NCBI GenBank assembly: GCA_023957235.1
Contig: JAMLHI010000003.1
Span: forward strand, 62,001 to 126,000
Direction of reading: 5' to 3'
Length of the DNA: 64,000 bases
Source: Chitinophagales bacterium
Lineage (GTDB): Bacteria > Bacteroidota > Bacteroidia > Chitinophagales > JADIYW01
Shown: piece after piece, positions 26,279 to 35,000 of the stretch
Numbering within the stretch: the stretch's first letter is position 1
How the letters are laid out: each line of letters starts with the position of its first letter
Made by a program: the position numbers and the translations under genes
Notes under the pieces: generated by a model
Seen by the model: the letters and a program-made list of their open reading frames with translations, nothing else
What the model was told of the DNA's origin: nothing
Database searches by the model: none

Positions 26279-28060
26279 ATGGCAACTGAAGAATTATTGA
26301 AAGGTGGAGAGTTTTTGATTAAAGAATCTGCTCCAGAACAAATTTTTGCTCCTGAAGATCATACTGAAGAGCAGTTAATGGTCCGCCAAATGGCAAGTGA
26401 TTTCATGGAAATGGAAGTTATGTCACGTTGGCAAGATATTGAAAAACAAGTAGATGGATTGACCCCAGAATTATTGGAAAAAGCTGGAGAATTAGGTCTT
26501 TTGGGCACTGCTATTCCTTCAGAATATGGTGGCATGGAACAAGATGTAATCACTGGATGTATTATTGCTGAAGAAGTCGGAAGAACTGGTTCTTTTGCTA
26601 CTTCTTTAGTATGCCATACGGGGATAGGAACTTTGCCAATTTTATACTATGGTACTGATGAACAAAGACAAAAATATCTTCCTGGATTGGCTTCAGGAGA
26701 ATTAAAAGCATCATATTGCTTAACTGAGCCTAGTTCTGGTTCGGATGCTTTGGGTGCTAAAACTACTGCTACTTTGAGTGAAGATGGTAAAGAGTGGATA
26801 TTGAATGGTCAAAAAATGTGGATTACAAATGCTGGATTTGCAGATGTATATACAGTATTTGCAAAAATTGACGCTAAGGAATTTACTGGGTTTATTGTAG
26901 AAAGAGGGACTCCGGGTCTGACATTGGGTGCAGAAGAAGATAAAATGGGTATCAAAGGCTCATCTACCCGTCAGGTGTTTTTTGAAAATTGTCGAATCCC
27001 AGTAGGTAATCTTTTGGGAGAGAGGGGAAAAGGTCATAAAATAGCTTTCAATATTTTGAATATTGGGCGTTATAAATTGGGAGCTACTGCATTGGGAGGT
27101 GCAAGACAAGCCTTTAACATGGCAGTAACTTACGCTAAAGAACGTCAGCAATTTAATACTCCAATAGCTAATTTTGGTGCAATTCAGTATAAAATTGCTG
27201 AAATGGCAATCCGTATTTTTGCTTTGGAAGTCGCAAGCTATCGTTGCGCTTATGATATTGAGAAACAAGAGCAAGTCTTCAAATCTCAAGGTAAAAATCT
27301 CTCTGACTCATTGTTAGGTGCAGCTGAAGAGTATGCAATTGAGTGTGCAATTGTGAAAGTACTTGGGTCAGAAGTATTGGATTATGTAGTGGATGAAAAT
27401 GTACAAATTCATGGTGGTATGGGATATTCTGAGGAACTAGGTGCTGCTAGAGCATACCGCGATTCTCGTATTGCACGTATCTATGAAGGATCTAATGAAA
27501 TCAATAGATTATTGGCAGTTGACCAATTGTTGAGACGAGCAATGGGTGGTAAATTAGATATCATGTCTGCTGCTTTGGCAGTCTCTAAAGAATTAGTATC
27601 TATCCCTGATTTCTCTTCTGCCCCTGAAGGCACATTTGGTGAAGAGGAGAACGTGTTGAAAAATGCTAAGAAAGCTATTTTATTAGTAGCAGGTGCAGCA
27701 GCTCAGAAATTAATGACCAAATTAAAAGATGAGCAGGAAATCATCATGAATGTAGCTGATATGTTAATTGATGTATATGCTGCAGAGTCTTTACTTGCTC
27801 GTGTGAAGAAAATTTATTCAGCGCGTGGTGAGGAAAACTCAGCAGTATATTTGGATATTTTAAAAGTGTTCTTCAATGATGCTATTCAACGAATTGCGTA
27901 TAACGGACGCGAAGCATTGATGGGCTTTGCAGAAGGCGATGAGTTAAGAATGATGTTAATGGGTTTAAAGCGTTATACTAAATATTCTACTGTCAATACA
28001 AAAGCTGCACGTCGTCGTATTGCTGCTAAAGTATTAGAAGGAGGAAGATATAATCTTTAA
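26279..28060 (+). CDS. fadE: Acyl-CoA dehydrogenase (long, FadE type)
   Basis: A 593-residue FAD enzyme for the first step of beta-oxidation. The three acyl-CoA dehydrogenase domains cover about residues 30-420, including YCLTEPSSGSDA near 142, MWITNAGFADVY near 180, and the catalytic-Glu region RIYEGSNEINRLL near 400. A further 170-residue helical C-terminal domain makes it the long VLCAD-like form, as in Bacillus FadE. It is the last gene before a terminator. No electron-transfer flavoprotein genes are in the window. Confidence 0.95.
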   Translation: MATEELLKGGEFLIKESAPEQIFAPEDHTEEQLMVRQMASDFMEMEVMSRWQDIEKQVDGLTPELLEKAGELGLLGTAIPSEYGGMEQDVITGCIIAEEVGRTGSFATSLVCHTGIGTLPILYYGTDEQRQKYLPGLASGELKASYCLTEPSSGSDALGAKTTATLSEDGKEWILNGQKMWITNAGFADVYTVFAKIDAKEFTGFIVERGTPGLTLGAEEDKMGIKGSSTRQVFFENCRIPVGNLLGERGKGHKIAFNILNIGRYKLGATALGGARQAFNMAVTYAKERQQFNTPIANFGAIQYKIAEMAIRIFALEVASYRCAYDIEKQEQVFKSQGKNLSDSLLGAAEEYAIECAIVKVLGSEVLDYVVDENVQIHGGMGYSEELGAARAYRDSRIARIYEGSNEINRLLAVDQLLRRAMGGKLDIMSAALAVSKELVSIPDFSSAPEGTFGEEENVLKNAKKAILLVAGAAAQKLMTKLKDEQEIIMNVADMLIDVYAAESLLARVKKIYSARGEENSAVYLDILKVFFNDAIQRIAYNGREALMGFAEGDELRMMLMGLKRYTKYSTVNTKAARRRIAAKVLEGGRYNL

Positions 28061-28095
28061 GAATAATAACTATACATATCATTTTAATCAAACTT

Positions 28096-28134
28096 ATACA
28101 GCTATTCAATTTTTTTGGGTAGCTGTATTTTTTT
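28096..28134 (+). terminator. Terminator of the fad operon
   Basis: A 9-bp stem (ATACAGCTA / TAGCTGTAT), 15-base loop, T7 tail. Confidence 0.85.
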
Positions 28135-28218
28135 GAATAACACTTTTAATATATAGAGCAAGGGATGACTTTCTACTCTTTTTTATATCATTCTATCAAT
28201 ATCCATTTTGTGAATAAC

Positions 28219-28242
28219 CCATCTTTCATCAATGAAAGATGG
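28219..28242. repeat. Perfect 11-bp palindrome
   Basis: CCATCTTTCAT and ATGAAAGATGG around a CA spacer. Outer TGAATA / TATTCA segments can extend the pairing. No T-tract follows, so it is not an obvious terminator. It may be a protein-binding site or the end of a small RNA. Confidence 0.5.
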
Positions 28243-28310
28243 TCATTGTGAGTATATTCATAAGATAAAATATTAATTCTCTTTTTTCTCTAAAAAAAAT
28301 ACTTTCTTGT

Positions 28311-28340
28311 TTTGAAAAACAACAAAATAGCGTACATTTG
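28311..28340 (+). promoter_or_regulatory. tRNA promoter
   Basis: TTTG (28311-28314), 18-base spacer, TACATTTG (28333-28340). The mature tRNA begins 24 bases downstream. Confidence 0.7.
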
Positions 28341-28363
28341 CAGTCCATTTGACAGAGATGTCG

Positions 28364-28437
28364 GGTCCTATAGCTCAGCCGGTTAGAGCATCAGACTCAT
28401 AATCTGAGGGTCCCTGGTTCGAGCCCAGGTGGGACCA
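28364..28437 (+). tRNA. tRNA with CAT anticodon (Met, or Ile2 after lysidine modification)
   Basis: A 74-base cloverleaf. The acceptor stem GGTCCTA pairs with TGGGACC, the D stem is GCTC/GAGC, the anticodon stem TCAGA/TCTGA has loop CTCATAA (anticodon CAT), and the T stem CCTGG/CCAGG has loop TTCGAGC. The discriminator is A. Only CC of the CCA end is encoded (ACCT follows). It has a paired first base pair (G-C), so it is not initiator Met. Met versus Ile2 cannot be settled by eye. Confidence 0.95.
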
Positions 28438-28443
28438 CCTTCT

Positions 28444-28488
28444 AAGCACTTTTGCATATATACAGTCTATAAGCAAAAGTGCTTTTTT
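28444..28488 (+). terminator. tRNA terminator
   Basis: A perfect 12-bp stem (28444-28455 with 28473-28484) and a T6 tail. Confidence 0.9.
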
Positions 28489-28591
28489 ATCTATCTTTAT
28501 CACTTATTTATACTTATAAAATTGAGGAGTATAAATATTTTACTGGAAATTGCAAGTTGAATAGTTTTTTTTCTTATTTACTAGTAATGCT

Positions 28592-29225
28592 ATGACAACA
28601 AACCAACTCATAAAAACAATTGCGACAAAGGACTTTTCAGACTTCGAAAAGGATTGGACTGACTTGCAAATAGTTTGACTGAAACGGACAAATAAAACCT
28701 ATTGGTAGAGATTATTGACGACTATTATGCGGACAAATACTTCATTTTTTACGTTAAAATTTTTGACAATATCACTAACAGTAAAGTTTCGCTTGACGTA
28801 TCGTTGACCACTAGCCACCGACATTTCTTTCACAGGTAGTTATAAAAGCATCTCGACAACTTTTTAAGATAGGTGCAAACATTAATTTCATTGGTGACAA
28901 ATATGCTTTTGATACAGAAGAAACAATCAAATGTGAGACAGAAGAATTTGAAATTGAACGCTACTCAACTTGCTTGGACTTCGCTGAACTTAGATTGGCA
29001 GATAGTTTAACCGTTGATTACAATTACTCTGTTCCTGACACTAAAGATTATATCACTTCGTGGCAAGACATTGACGACAATGAAGGAGTCACTATTAAAA
29101 AACAAGACTATTATTATTTGATTGAGCAATCACAATATTTGCACGACCTTATTCATACGAACCGACTTGTTGAATATATTAAATCTTTGGGTGGAAAGAC
29201 ATATAACCAACTGACTGAAAAATAA
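28592..29225 (+). pseudogene. Decayed gene of unknown family
   Basis: Coding sequence can be followed from ATG 28592 (MTTNQLIKTIATKDFSDFEK) but meets a TGA at 28676-28678 and then needs at least two frame changes. One lies around 28805-28815. The other is in the T-run at 28861-28865, where ACT-TTT-AAG appears to have gained a T. After that it reads openly through GANINFIGDKYAFDTEET to the stop at 29225. The intact 83-codon ORF at 28974 is just its tail. I do not recognise the family. It is the first member of the accessory island after the tRNA. Confidence 0.7.
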
Positions 29226-29236
29226 AAAGCTCTACT

Positions 29237-29380
29237 GATAACGCTTTAGTAGCTTTGCGAGGTGGCGGATTTTTAGCACTAACTTTGTAACGAAGCCGAC
29301 ACTTCAAATATGCGAAAGAGTTTGAAACGAAACACTTTGCCTACTATCTTGCTAAACTGCTTGTTGTTCGTTCGGCATTA
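29237..29380 (+). repeat. Cassette-boundary-like element, copy 1
   Basis: Non-coding, more GC-rich than its surroundings, with TTTGCGAGGTGGCGGAT followed by TTTAGCAC. It shares GTGGCGG plus a downstream TT...AGCAC with copy 2 at 30590-30766. TAGTAG (29248-29253) can pair with CTACTA near the other end. Sequences of this style separate unrelated accessory genes in many Bacteroidota genomes. The integron-like interpretation is inference. Confidence 0.4.
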
Positions 29381-29833
29381 TTATTTAAGTAATTCCCATT
29401 TTTCTTTATAATTATCAACATTATCTCTAAATGACCTCATATCATTATCATTGTGTGGTTGTCCGTTTCTACCAAGTGTATTTAGCCAAGTTAAATGATT
29501 ATTTTTTACGTTTTCAGCTAACTCATAACTTGGAACGATAAAAAATTCAGGTCTTTCAAATTCAGATTTCAACATTACAAAAACATAAAAAAGGTTCTCG
29601 GCTTTAATGTGTTCAGCCTTTTTGTTTAATGGCCATCTTTTAGACTTGTTTTGAATTGTTTTAACTTGAATTGAAAATGTTTTAAAGCCATTTGGTTCAC
29701 AAGCTAAAATATCAATGCTATCATTATTTCTTAAAGTTATTGATGCCATAAAACCACGTCTTGAAAGCTCTGCTGCTACATAATATTCACCAGCAATTCC
29801 AGTGATGCCTTTTGATAATCTATTCGCAACCAT
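29381..29833 (-). CDS. PD-(D/E)XK nuclease-like protein
   Basis: A 150-residue protein. The first half has the restriction-endonuclease-like pattern: GITGIAGEYYVAAELSRRG (Glu16 on the first helix), NNDSIDILACE (Asp in strand 2) and SIQVKTIQN (Q-x-K in strand 3). This fits the PD-(D/E)XK superfamily, close to the DUF4365 type of small proteins. The start is 3 bases after the stop of the upstream 235-residue gene, so the two are translationally linked. Its target is unknown: DNA cleavage, toxin or defence are all possible. Confidence 0.65.
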   Translation of the reverse strand: MVANRLSKGITGIAGEYYVAAELSRRGFMASITLRNNDSIDILACEPNGFKTFSIQVKTIQNKSKRWPLNKKAEHIKAENLFYVFVMLKSEFERPEFFIVPSYELAENVKNNHLTWLNTLGRNGQPHNDNDMRSFRDNVDNYKEKWELLK

Positions 29834-29836
29834 ATC

Positions 29837-30544
29837 TTAATTTTCGTAAAACCATCCTTTTGATTTGCTTAATATTGGTGTAGTCGAAATGAAAAATTTG
29901 TCAGATGGAAATACGTATTCGATTTGACCATATTCGTTTCTGATGATGATTGTATTTCCGTTTACTTCAAGTTTTCCGATAGTTTCAAACTCATTTGAAG
30001 TGTTTAATACTTCCATATTTTCGGGATAAAATGTTTGTTCATCAGTCCACATTTTATATTTTCCTTTGAGCTTGAATTTTTGTCCGATTTCTTTTGCGTA
30101 TTGGTCAGTAAATTCTTGATAATCGTATTCTGTAAGTTCTATTAAATTTCGCACTTTGATATTTTGAAGTCCGCTTTTTATTGGTGGATTCCCAAACTTC
30201 AGTTTTATGTTTAAAGATTTTTCCAAATCATGTTGTGAATAACGAAGTTCGTCAGGAGTTATTCCTTGAAACATTAAGGATTTAATAAGTTCCTCAATTA
30301 CATAATTTCTGTAATCTTCGTGAACTGTTGCAAGGTGAAGTTGAAACCAAGGATATTTGGAATTAATGAGTTGAAAAGGTTGCTCAAAATTTTCGTATTC
30401 ACCCTTTTTATTCACTCCAAGCCCTTCGTCAGTCATATCCATTTCATTATGATGATAAATGAATTTTTCTCCGTTTCGGTTTCTTTTGCGTACAATTGCC
30501 AAACTTCCACCTTCAGCTAAAATTTCAAAAACTGTTTCTGTCAT
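29837..30544 (-). CDS. Uncharacterised protein, partner of the nuclease-like gene
   Basis: A 235-residue soluble protein with no signal or membrane segment. The first 90 residues (GGSLAIVRKRNRNG, MDMTDEGLG, FEQPFQLINSKYPWFQLHL) and the last 70 (KFKLKGKYKMWTDEQTFYP, IRNEYGQIEYVFPSDKFF) look like two small beta-rich modules. I do not recognise a named family. It is first in a two-gene unit with the PD-(D/E)XK-like gene. Confidence 0.6.
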   Translation of the reverse strand: MTETVFEILAEGGSLAIVRKRNRNGEKFIYHHNEMDMTDEGLGVNKKGEYENFEQPFQLINSKYPWFQLHLATVHEDYRNYVIEELIKSLMFQGITPDELRYSQHDLEKSLNIKLKFGNPPIKSGLQNIKVRNLIELTEYDYQEFTDQYAKEIGQKFKLKGKYKMWTDEQTFYPENMEVLNTSNEFETIGKLEVNGNTIIIRNEYGQIEYVFPSDKFFISTTPILSKSKGWFYEN

Positions 30545-30589
30545 ATTTTATTTTTTATCAAAGTTAGTTAGTACGTCAAAATATGTCGT

Positions 30590-30766
30590 TCTATTTGTCA
30601 ATATTGAATTTTGTATGACTGTTTGGAAATGCTGATGCACTACACGAGTCTTGGGTCAGGCAGGCTGACGTGCAAACATGTAAATTTGTGCATCTAATGA
30701 ACTTTAGTGATAAATTGAAACTTTGTGCTCTGAACCCCGCCACATTGCCAAGCTCCTAACTGTTCA
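30590..30766 (-). repeat. Cassette-boundary-like element, copy 2
   Basis: Read on the minus strand it starts GAACAGTTAGGAGC and continues with TGGCAATGTGGCGGGG, TTCAGAGCAC. It resembles copy 1 at 29237 around the GTGGCGG core. It abuts the porV stop codon directly and marks the right limit of the island. Confidence 0.4.
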
Positions 30767-30767
30767 T

Positions 30768-31964
30768 CTACAATTCATTTAATTCCTCTTCGGTATATTT
30801 TTTCTTACCTATTTTGTCAAAATCAAATTGCAAAGTAAATCTAAATGTATTGTCTAATGGATTTCTTTGACTGGAAGTAGGTACTAAATAAGAGAAATCC
30901 AATCCAAAAACAGAGTATTTTACACTGACACCGGCAGTAAAATATTTTCTATTACCTTTTAATGCATGTTCATTGAAGTATCCGGCTCTGATACCAAATT
31001 GTTGATCATACCAATATTCCATTCCAATAGAATACATAATTTCTTTCATTTCTTCTTTAAACCCACCAGGTGCGTCTCCAAATGATGAAAAGATACCAGC
31101 TATTGGAGATTTTTGCTTATACAAGAAATTACCTTTATCATCTTTTGTAGTATCAGGAGTAGGAACTAATAATTTATTGAAATCAACATAAAATGCTATT
31201 TCATTATAATCATTTGGAAAAAATCTAAAACCAGCTCCTATTCCTAAATTAGTGGGAATGAAATCTTTGTTTAAAGCATCATCAGTATAAGATATTTTAG
31301 AACCAATATTGGAAATAGCCAAGCCTGCTGAAACTATCCCTTTTCGATTATTTTTTAATTTTAACTCCTGCATATATGAAGTTGTCAAATCTACTCCTAC
31401 AGCTTTTCCTGCTTTAACTTCTGTACTATTGACCTCTTGTCCTGCGGCTAGATTAGAATGGATATATCGAATGGAGGTGCCTAAAGAAAATTTATCAGAC
31501 AACTTTCTTGAATATCCTGCATCAAAAGAAAATTCGCGTGGTTTATAATCTCCATTGATATTTCCCAAATAATCTGTAAATGTGATATTCCCTAGACTGA
31601 AAAATCTCAATGATGCATGAACCGTCTGCAAATCATCAATTTTATAATACCCTGCAGCATTGGCTAGAAAAATATCTGAAATACCTAGGTTTTTTAACCA
31701 TGGAGTATATGATAATACTATTCCCATTTTCTTTTCAGAAAATACAAGTTTTGAAGCATTATAATATGTAGAAGATGCATCGGGAGAAGTGGCAATTCCT
31801 ACATCGCCCATTCCACCTCCTCTAGCATCAGGAGTGATTCTTAAAAAGGGTACAGCAGTACTGACAGTATTAACTCTTCCTACGTCTGAAGATGATTTTT
31901 GAGCGTAAGCAAATGAATGGATAGAAGATAAAATGATAATGAATAAGGAAAATCTTTTCGTCAT
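30768..31964 (-). CDS. porV: T9SS outer-membrane protein PorV
   Basis: A 398-residue beta-barrel of the FadL type with signal peptide (FSLFIIILSSIHSFAYA). The conserved start of the mature protein, VNTVSTAVPFLRITPDARGGGMGDVGIATSPD, is diagnostic for PorV (LptO). PorV shuttles T9SS substrates from the translocon to the PorU attachment complex at the outer membrane. It follows porU by 61 bases on the same strand, so the two are cotranscribed. Confidence 0.94.
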   Translation of the reverse strand: MTKRFSLFIIILSSIHSFAYAQKSSSDVGRVNTVSTAVPFLRITPDARGGGMGDVGIATSPDASSTYYNASKLVFSEKKMGIVLSYTPWLKNLGISDIFLANAAGYYKIDDLQTVHASLRFFSLGNITFTDYLGNINGDYKPREFSFDAGYSRKLSDKFSLGTSIRYIHSNLAAGQEVNSTEVKAGKAVGVDLTTSYMQELKLKNNRKGIVSAGLAISNIGSKISYTDDALNKDFIPTNLGIGAGFRFFPNDYNEIAFYVDFNKLLVPTPDTTKDDKGNFLYKQKSPIAGIFSSFGDAPGGFKEEMKEIMYSIGMEYWYDQQFGIRAGYFNEHALKGNRKYFTAGVSVKYSVFGLDFSYLVPTSSQRNPLDNTFRFTLQFDFDKIGKKKYTEEELNEL

Positions 31965-32025
31965 GTTTTATATTTATTACTAACTGTTAATGTTATTTGA
32001 GTAAAAATATTGTTTTTGTTTGATA

Positions 32026-35000
32026 TTATTTCAATAATACTAGTTTTTGGTACTTATAAGCCTTTTCTCCAAGATCATTTTTGACAGTCACTTTATAAAT
32101 ATATACACCTTTGCCAATCTTATCTCCATAGCCATCCAGTCCATCCCATTCTATACCAGCTACTCTTCTAGAGATTGAAGCCTGATCGTATTGTAGGGTC
32201 TTTACAAGTTTTCCTGATACACTATAAATCTCAATTTTTACATCAAGGAAAGTACCTGGACGATTATGTTCAAAACTAAATTGTGTTTTTGTAGTGAATG
32301 GATTGGGATAATTGAGAACATAGTATAAAGCTAGTTCTGCTTTGTCTTCGACAACAAATTCAGTATAACCATCTCCAGAATTATTCAATACATCCCATGC
32401 TTTAACTTGTATTTTGTATCTACCATTTTCGAGATTGTTAAAAGGGTATTTGACTAGCCCTTTTTTATAGTTGCCAATTTCTCCTTCATAAAAGGAATTA
32501 AGGTTGATAGGATTTTTATGCTCTTCATTCAAAATGGCAGTAATATCATGACCGATTCCTGTTCCAGATGTGTTGATTCCATTTTCATCTTCTAATTGGA
32601 TGTATAAAGTTGAGTTTTTTCCAGCTATTCCTCCAAAAACAAAATTTTCATTATCAATATATAAATCTACATTCGGACCTTTATTATCTAAAGGAATACT
32701 ATCTACTAAACCACCTATAAAGATAGTCGTGTCAAAACCTACTGCATCCCATAATTCTTCATTGGCATAATAGCTCAATTTGCCTAATCCATAATTATAA
32801 TTAATGTCTTTAGGCATTATGAATGTGATTTCAAAAATGCCATTTTTTGCTTGGGTTCGCCCTTTGTACAAAATATTATTTCTAGATTTGAAATTATAAG
32901 TGGGGCTACTTCCGTCATTACTTAATGTATTTTGGACAACCATTTTGTCATAGACAATCACATTTACGATTCCGTTAAAATTTTGAGCTAAATTATTATT
33001 TTCTCTTACCTCTCCTTTAATTGTAATCTTTCCTAAAGATTTTAAAGTGTCTGTCGGTACATCATAAGAACGTACTTCTGAAGTGACAATTTCATTTTTA
33101 GGAAATGCTAGTTTGAGAGCTGGATCCCCAAATAATGCAAATTTTCTATTATTTTCTCTAGTATTTGTTGTGTTTTTCGCCAAGGTCACGATTTCACCTA
33201 AAGTTTTATCTAAAGTCTTTGAAGCGTCTAATAAATATCTTGTAAATCGTTCATTGATAACTCTATTTTTATCTGAGAATACAAGTCTAGTCGTACTGAC
33301 CAATGCGATAGCACCGCCATTGTTTTTCACTAAAATTCTTTCTCCTGCAGAATTCTTTTTAGGAATATCAAATCTTGTAAACTCACATGTGGCAGTACAA
33401 AACAGGAATAATTTATCAATATTTTCCCATCTATTGATATCATCAAAAGTTAGTACCTTCTCCGTTGTTAATCCATTTGTTCCTCCATGCCCAACAAAGT
33501 TGAGATAAAATAATCCTTGGAATATTTTGTTATTGACTACTTCATTGACATCAGGATATCTTTGCCCTCCTGCGACTGATTGTTGTTTAAAAGCATCTAA
33601 ATAAATTTTCGATATATTATAGTTGAGATATTGATCCTGTGCAATATCAGCTACTTCATTTGCATCTCTGATATGAATATTATTATCTTCATCATCTGCC
33701 ATAAATGCCATCTGAGTCAGCCAGCTTCCATAGGAGGATTGAGAATAATATCTTTTAATTTTATCTACACTATGTTGAGCTTTCTCCAGATTATCTACAG
33801 TAATTCTTCCAATGGCTATATCTAATAAATGTGTTGTGGTATTAGTAACATCATTGCCTTCAGTGTCATCCAGAAATCCAAAATAATCATCCGTAACATA
33901 AGTTTCTATTGTCTGAAAGGAAGCATTGCTTTGGTAAGAGGGTAAAAGATATTCTCCCAAATCTCTATTGTCATAATTGCCATTGCCGAATAGTAATAAA
34001 TATTTGGGAGCAGTTTCAGGCTGGCTGGCTGCTCTATCGTAAAACATTTTGACAAAATTTCTTACTGCTGACAGGTCATTATTTCCTGAAGAAAATTCAT
34101 TGAAAATCTCCTCCAAATCTATGGCATGATATGACAGACCTTCTTGTTGCAAATGAAAATTACCTATTTCATGAGCATAAGCAAGAAGTGATTTTCTAGT
34201 GATGATAAGGTAGTCTGCTTGTTGTAAGGCGTGTAAATTTTGGTTATTGATTTTTCCCAATGCCATAGGTGTTAGGATAGGATTTTGAAACGCAACAAAC
34301 TCTTTTAACACAGGAGTTTTTGATTTGAATTTGCCGTTATTAGTGGAAATTTCTTGTATGTTGAATAAGTCACTAATATCCCAAACTTTTAAAGACGAAT
34401 TCCAATTGTTGATATTGAATTGAGAAATAAAATTTTCTCCAATAGAAGATATTGAACGGAAATATAAAGGCTCCTGATTATATGAAAGCGCACGAGTGAC
34501 ATTTAAAGTGATATAATCTGGCCAAGCTTTTGAATTAAAATCGGGTCTGGAGTATATTATCTGTATTGGAATATTGCTACTAGGATTGGCAATGCTAAAG
34601 CTCGTTTCAGAATAATTCGCTGCATTGGCAAGTTCAGAGCTTCCAACTGCTGAGATATAGATATTTTTGAGTAATGTACTATTGGAATAGACTTGAAATG
34701 TGCTATTGTTTAAAGGAGATTTTGCAGCTATCCCTAAAGAAATATTTGCAGGAGAAGTACTGATAATATTGCTGAAATTAAAATTGTATTGGACTTGATT
34801 GGTTCCATCAATTTCACGACCCAGCCATGTTCTGCCAGATTGTAAAAGATTGGTAACGTTTTCTTCTATGTGTTGATAGTCATTAAATGTATTGATTTCA
34901 ATATTGGCATTATCTGTAATAGGGCTTGCTAGAGAAATTCTTTTCCCTGCACCAGAACTGACTGTAATAAAATATGATTTCTGTTCAGTGTATAAATTTT

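Larger units (their letters stand above)
28061..28363. other. Intergenic region between fadE and the tRNA gene
   Basis: About 300 bases without a gene. It contains the fadE terminator (28096-28134), a perfect palindrome at 28219-28242 and the tRNA promoter (28311-28340). The rest shows nothing I can name. Confidence 0.6.

Noticed and set aside
28974..29225. 83-codon ORF as an intact small gene
   Set aside because: The coding signal continues upstream in frame and then across frameshifts, so this is only the tail of a broken gene.
28364..30766. tRNA-integrated element with attL/attR
   Set aside because: The 3' end of the tRNA is not repeated at the island's right limit and no integrase gene is present.
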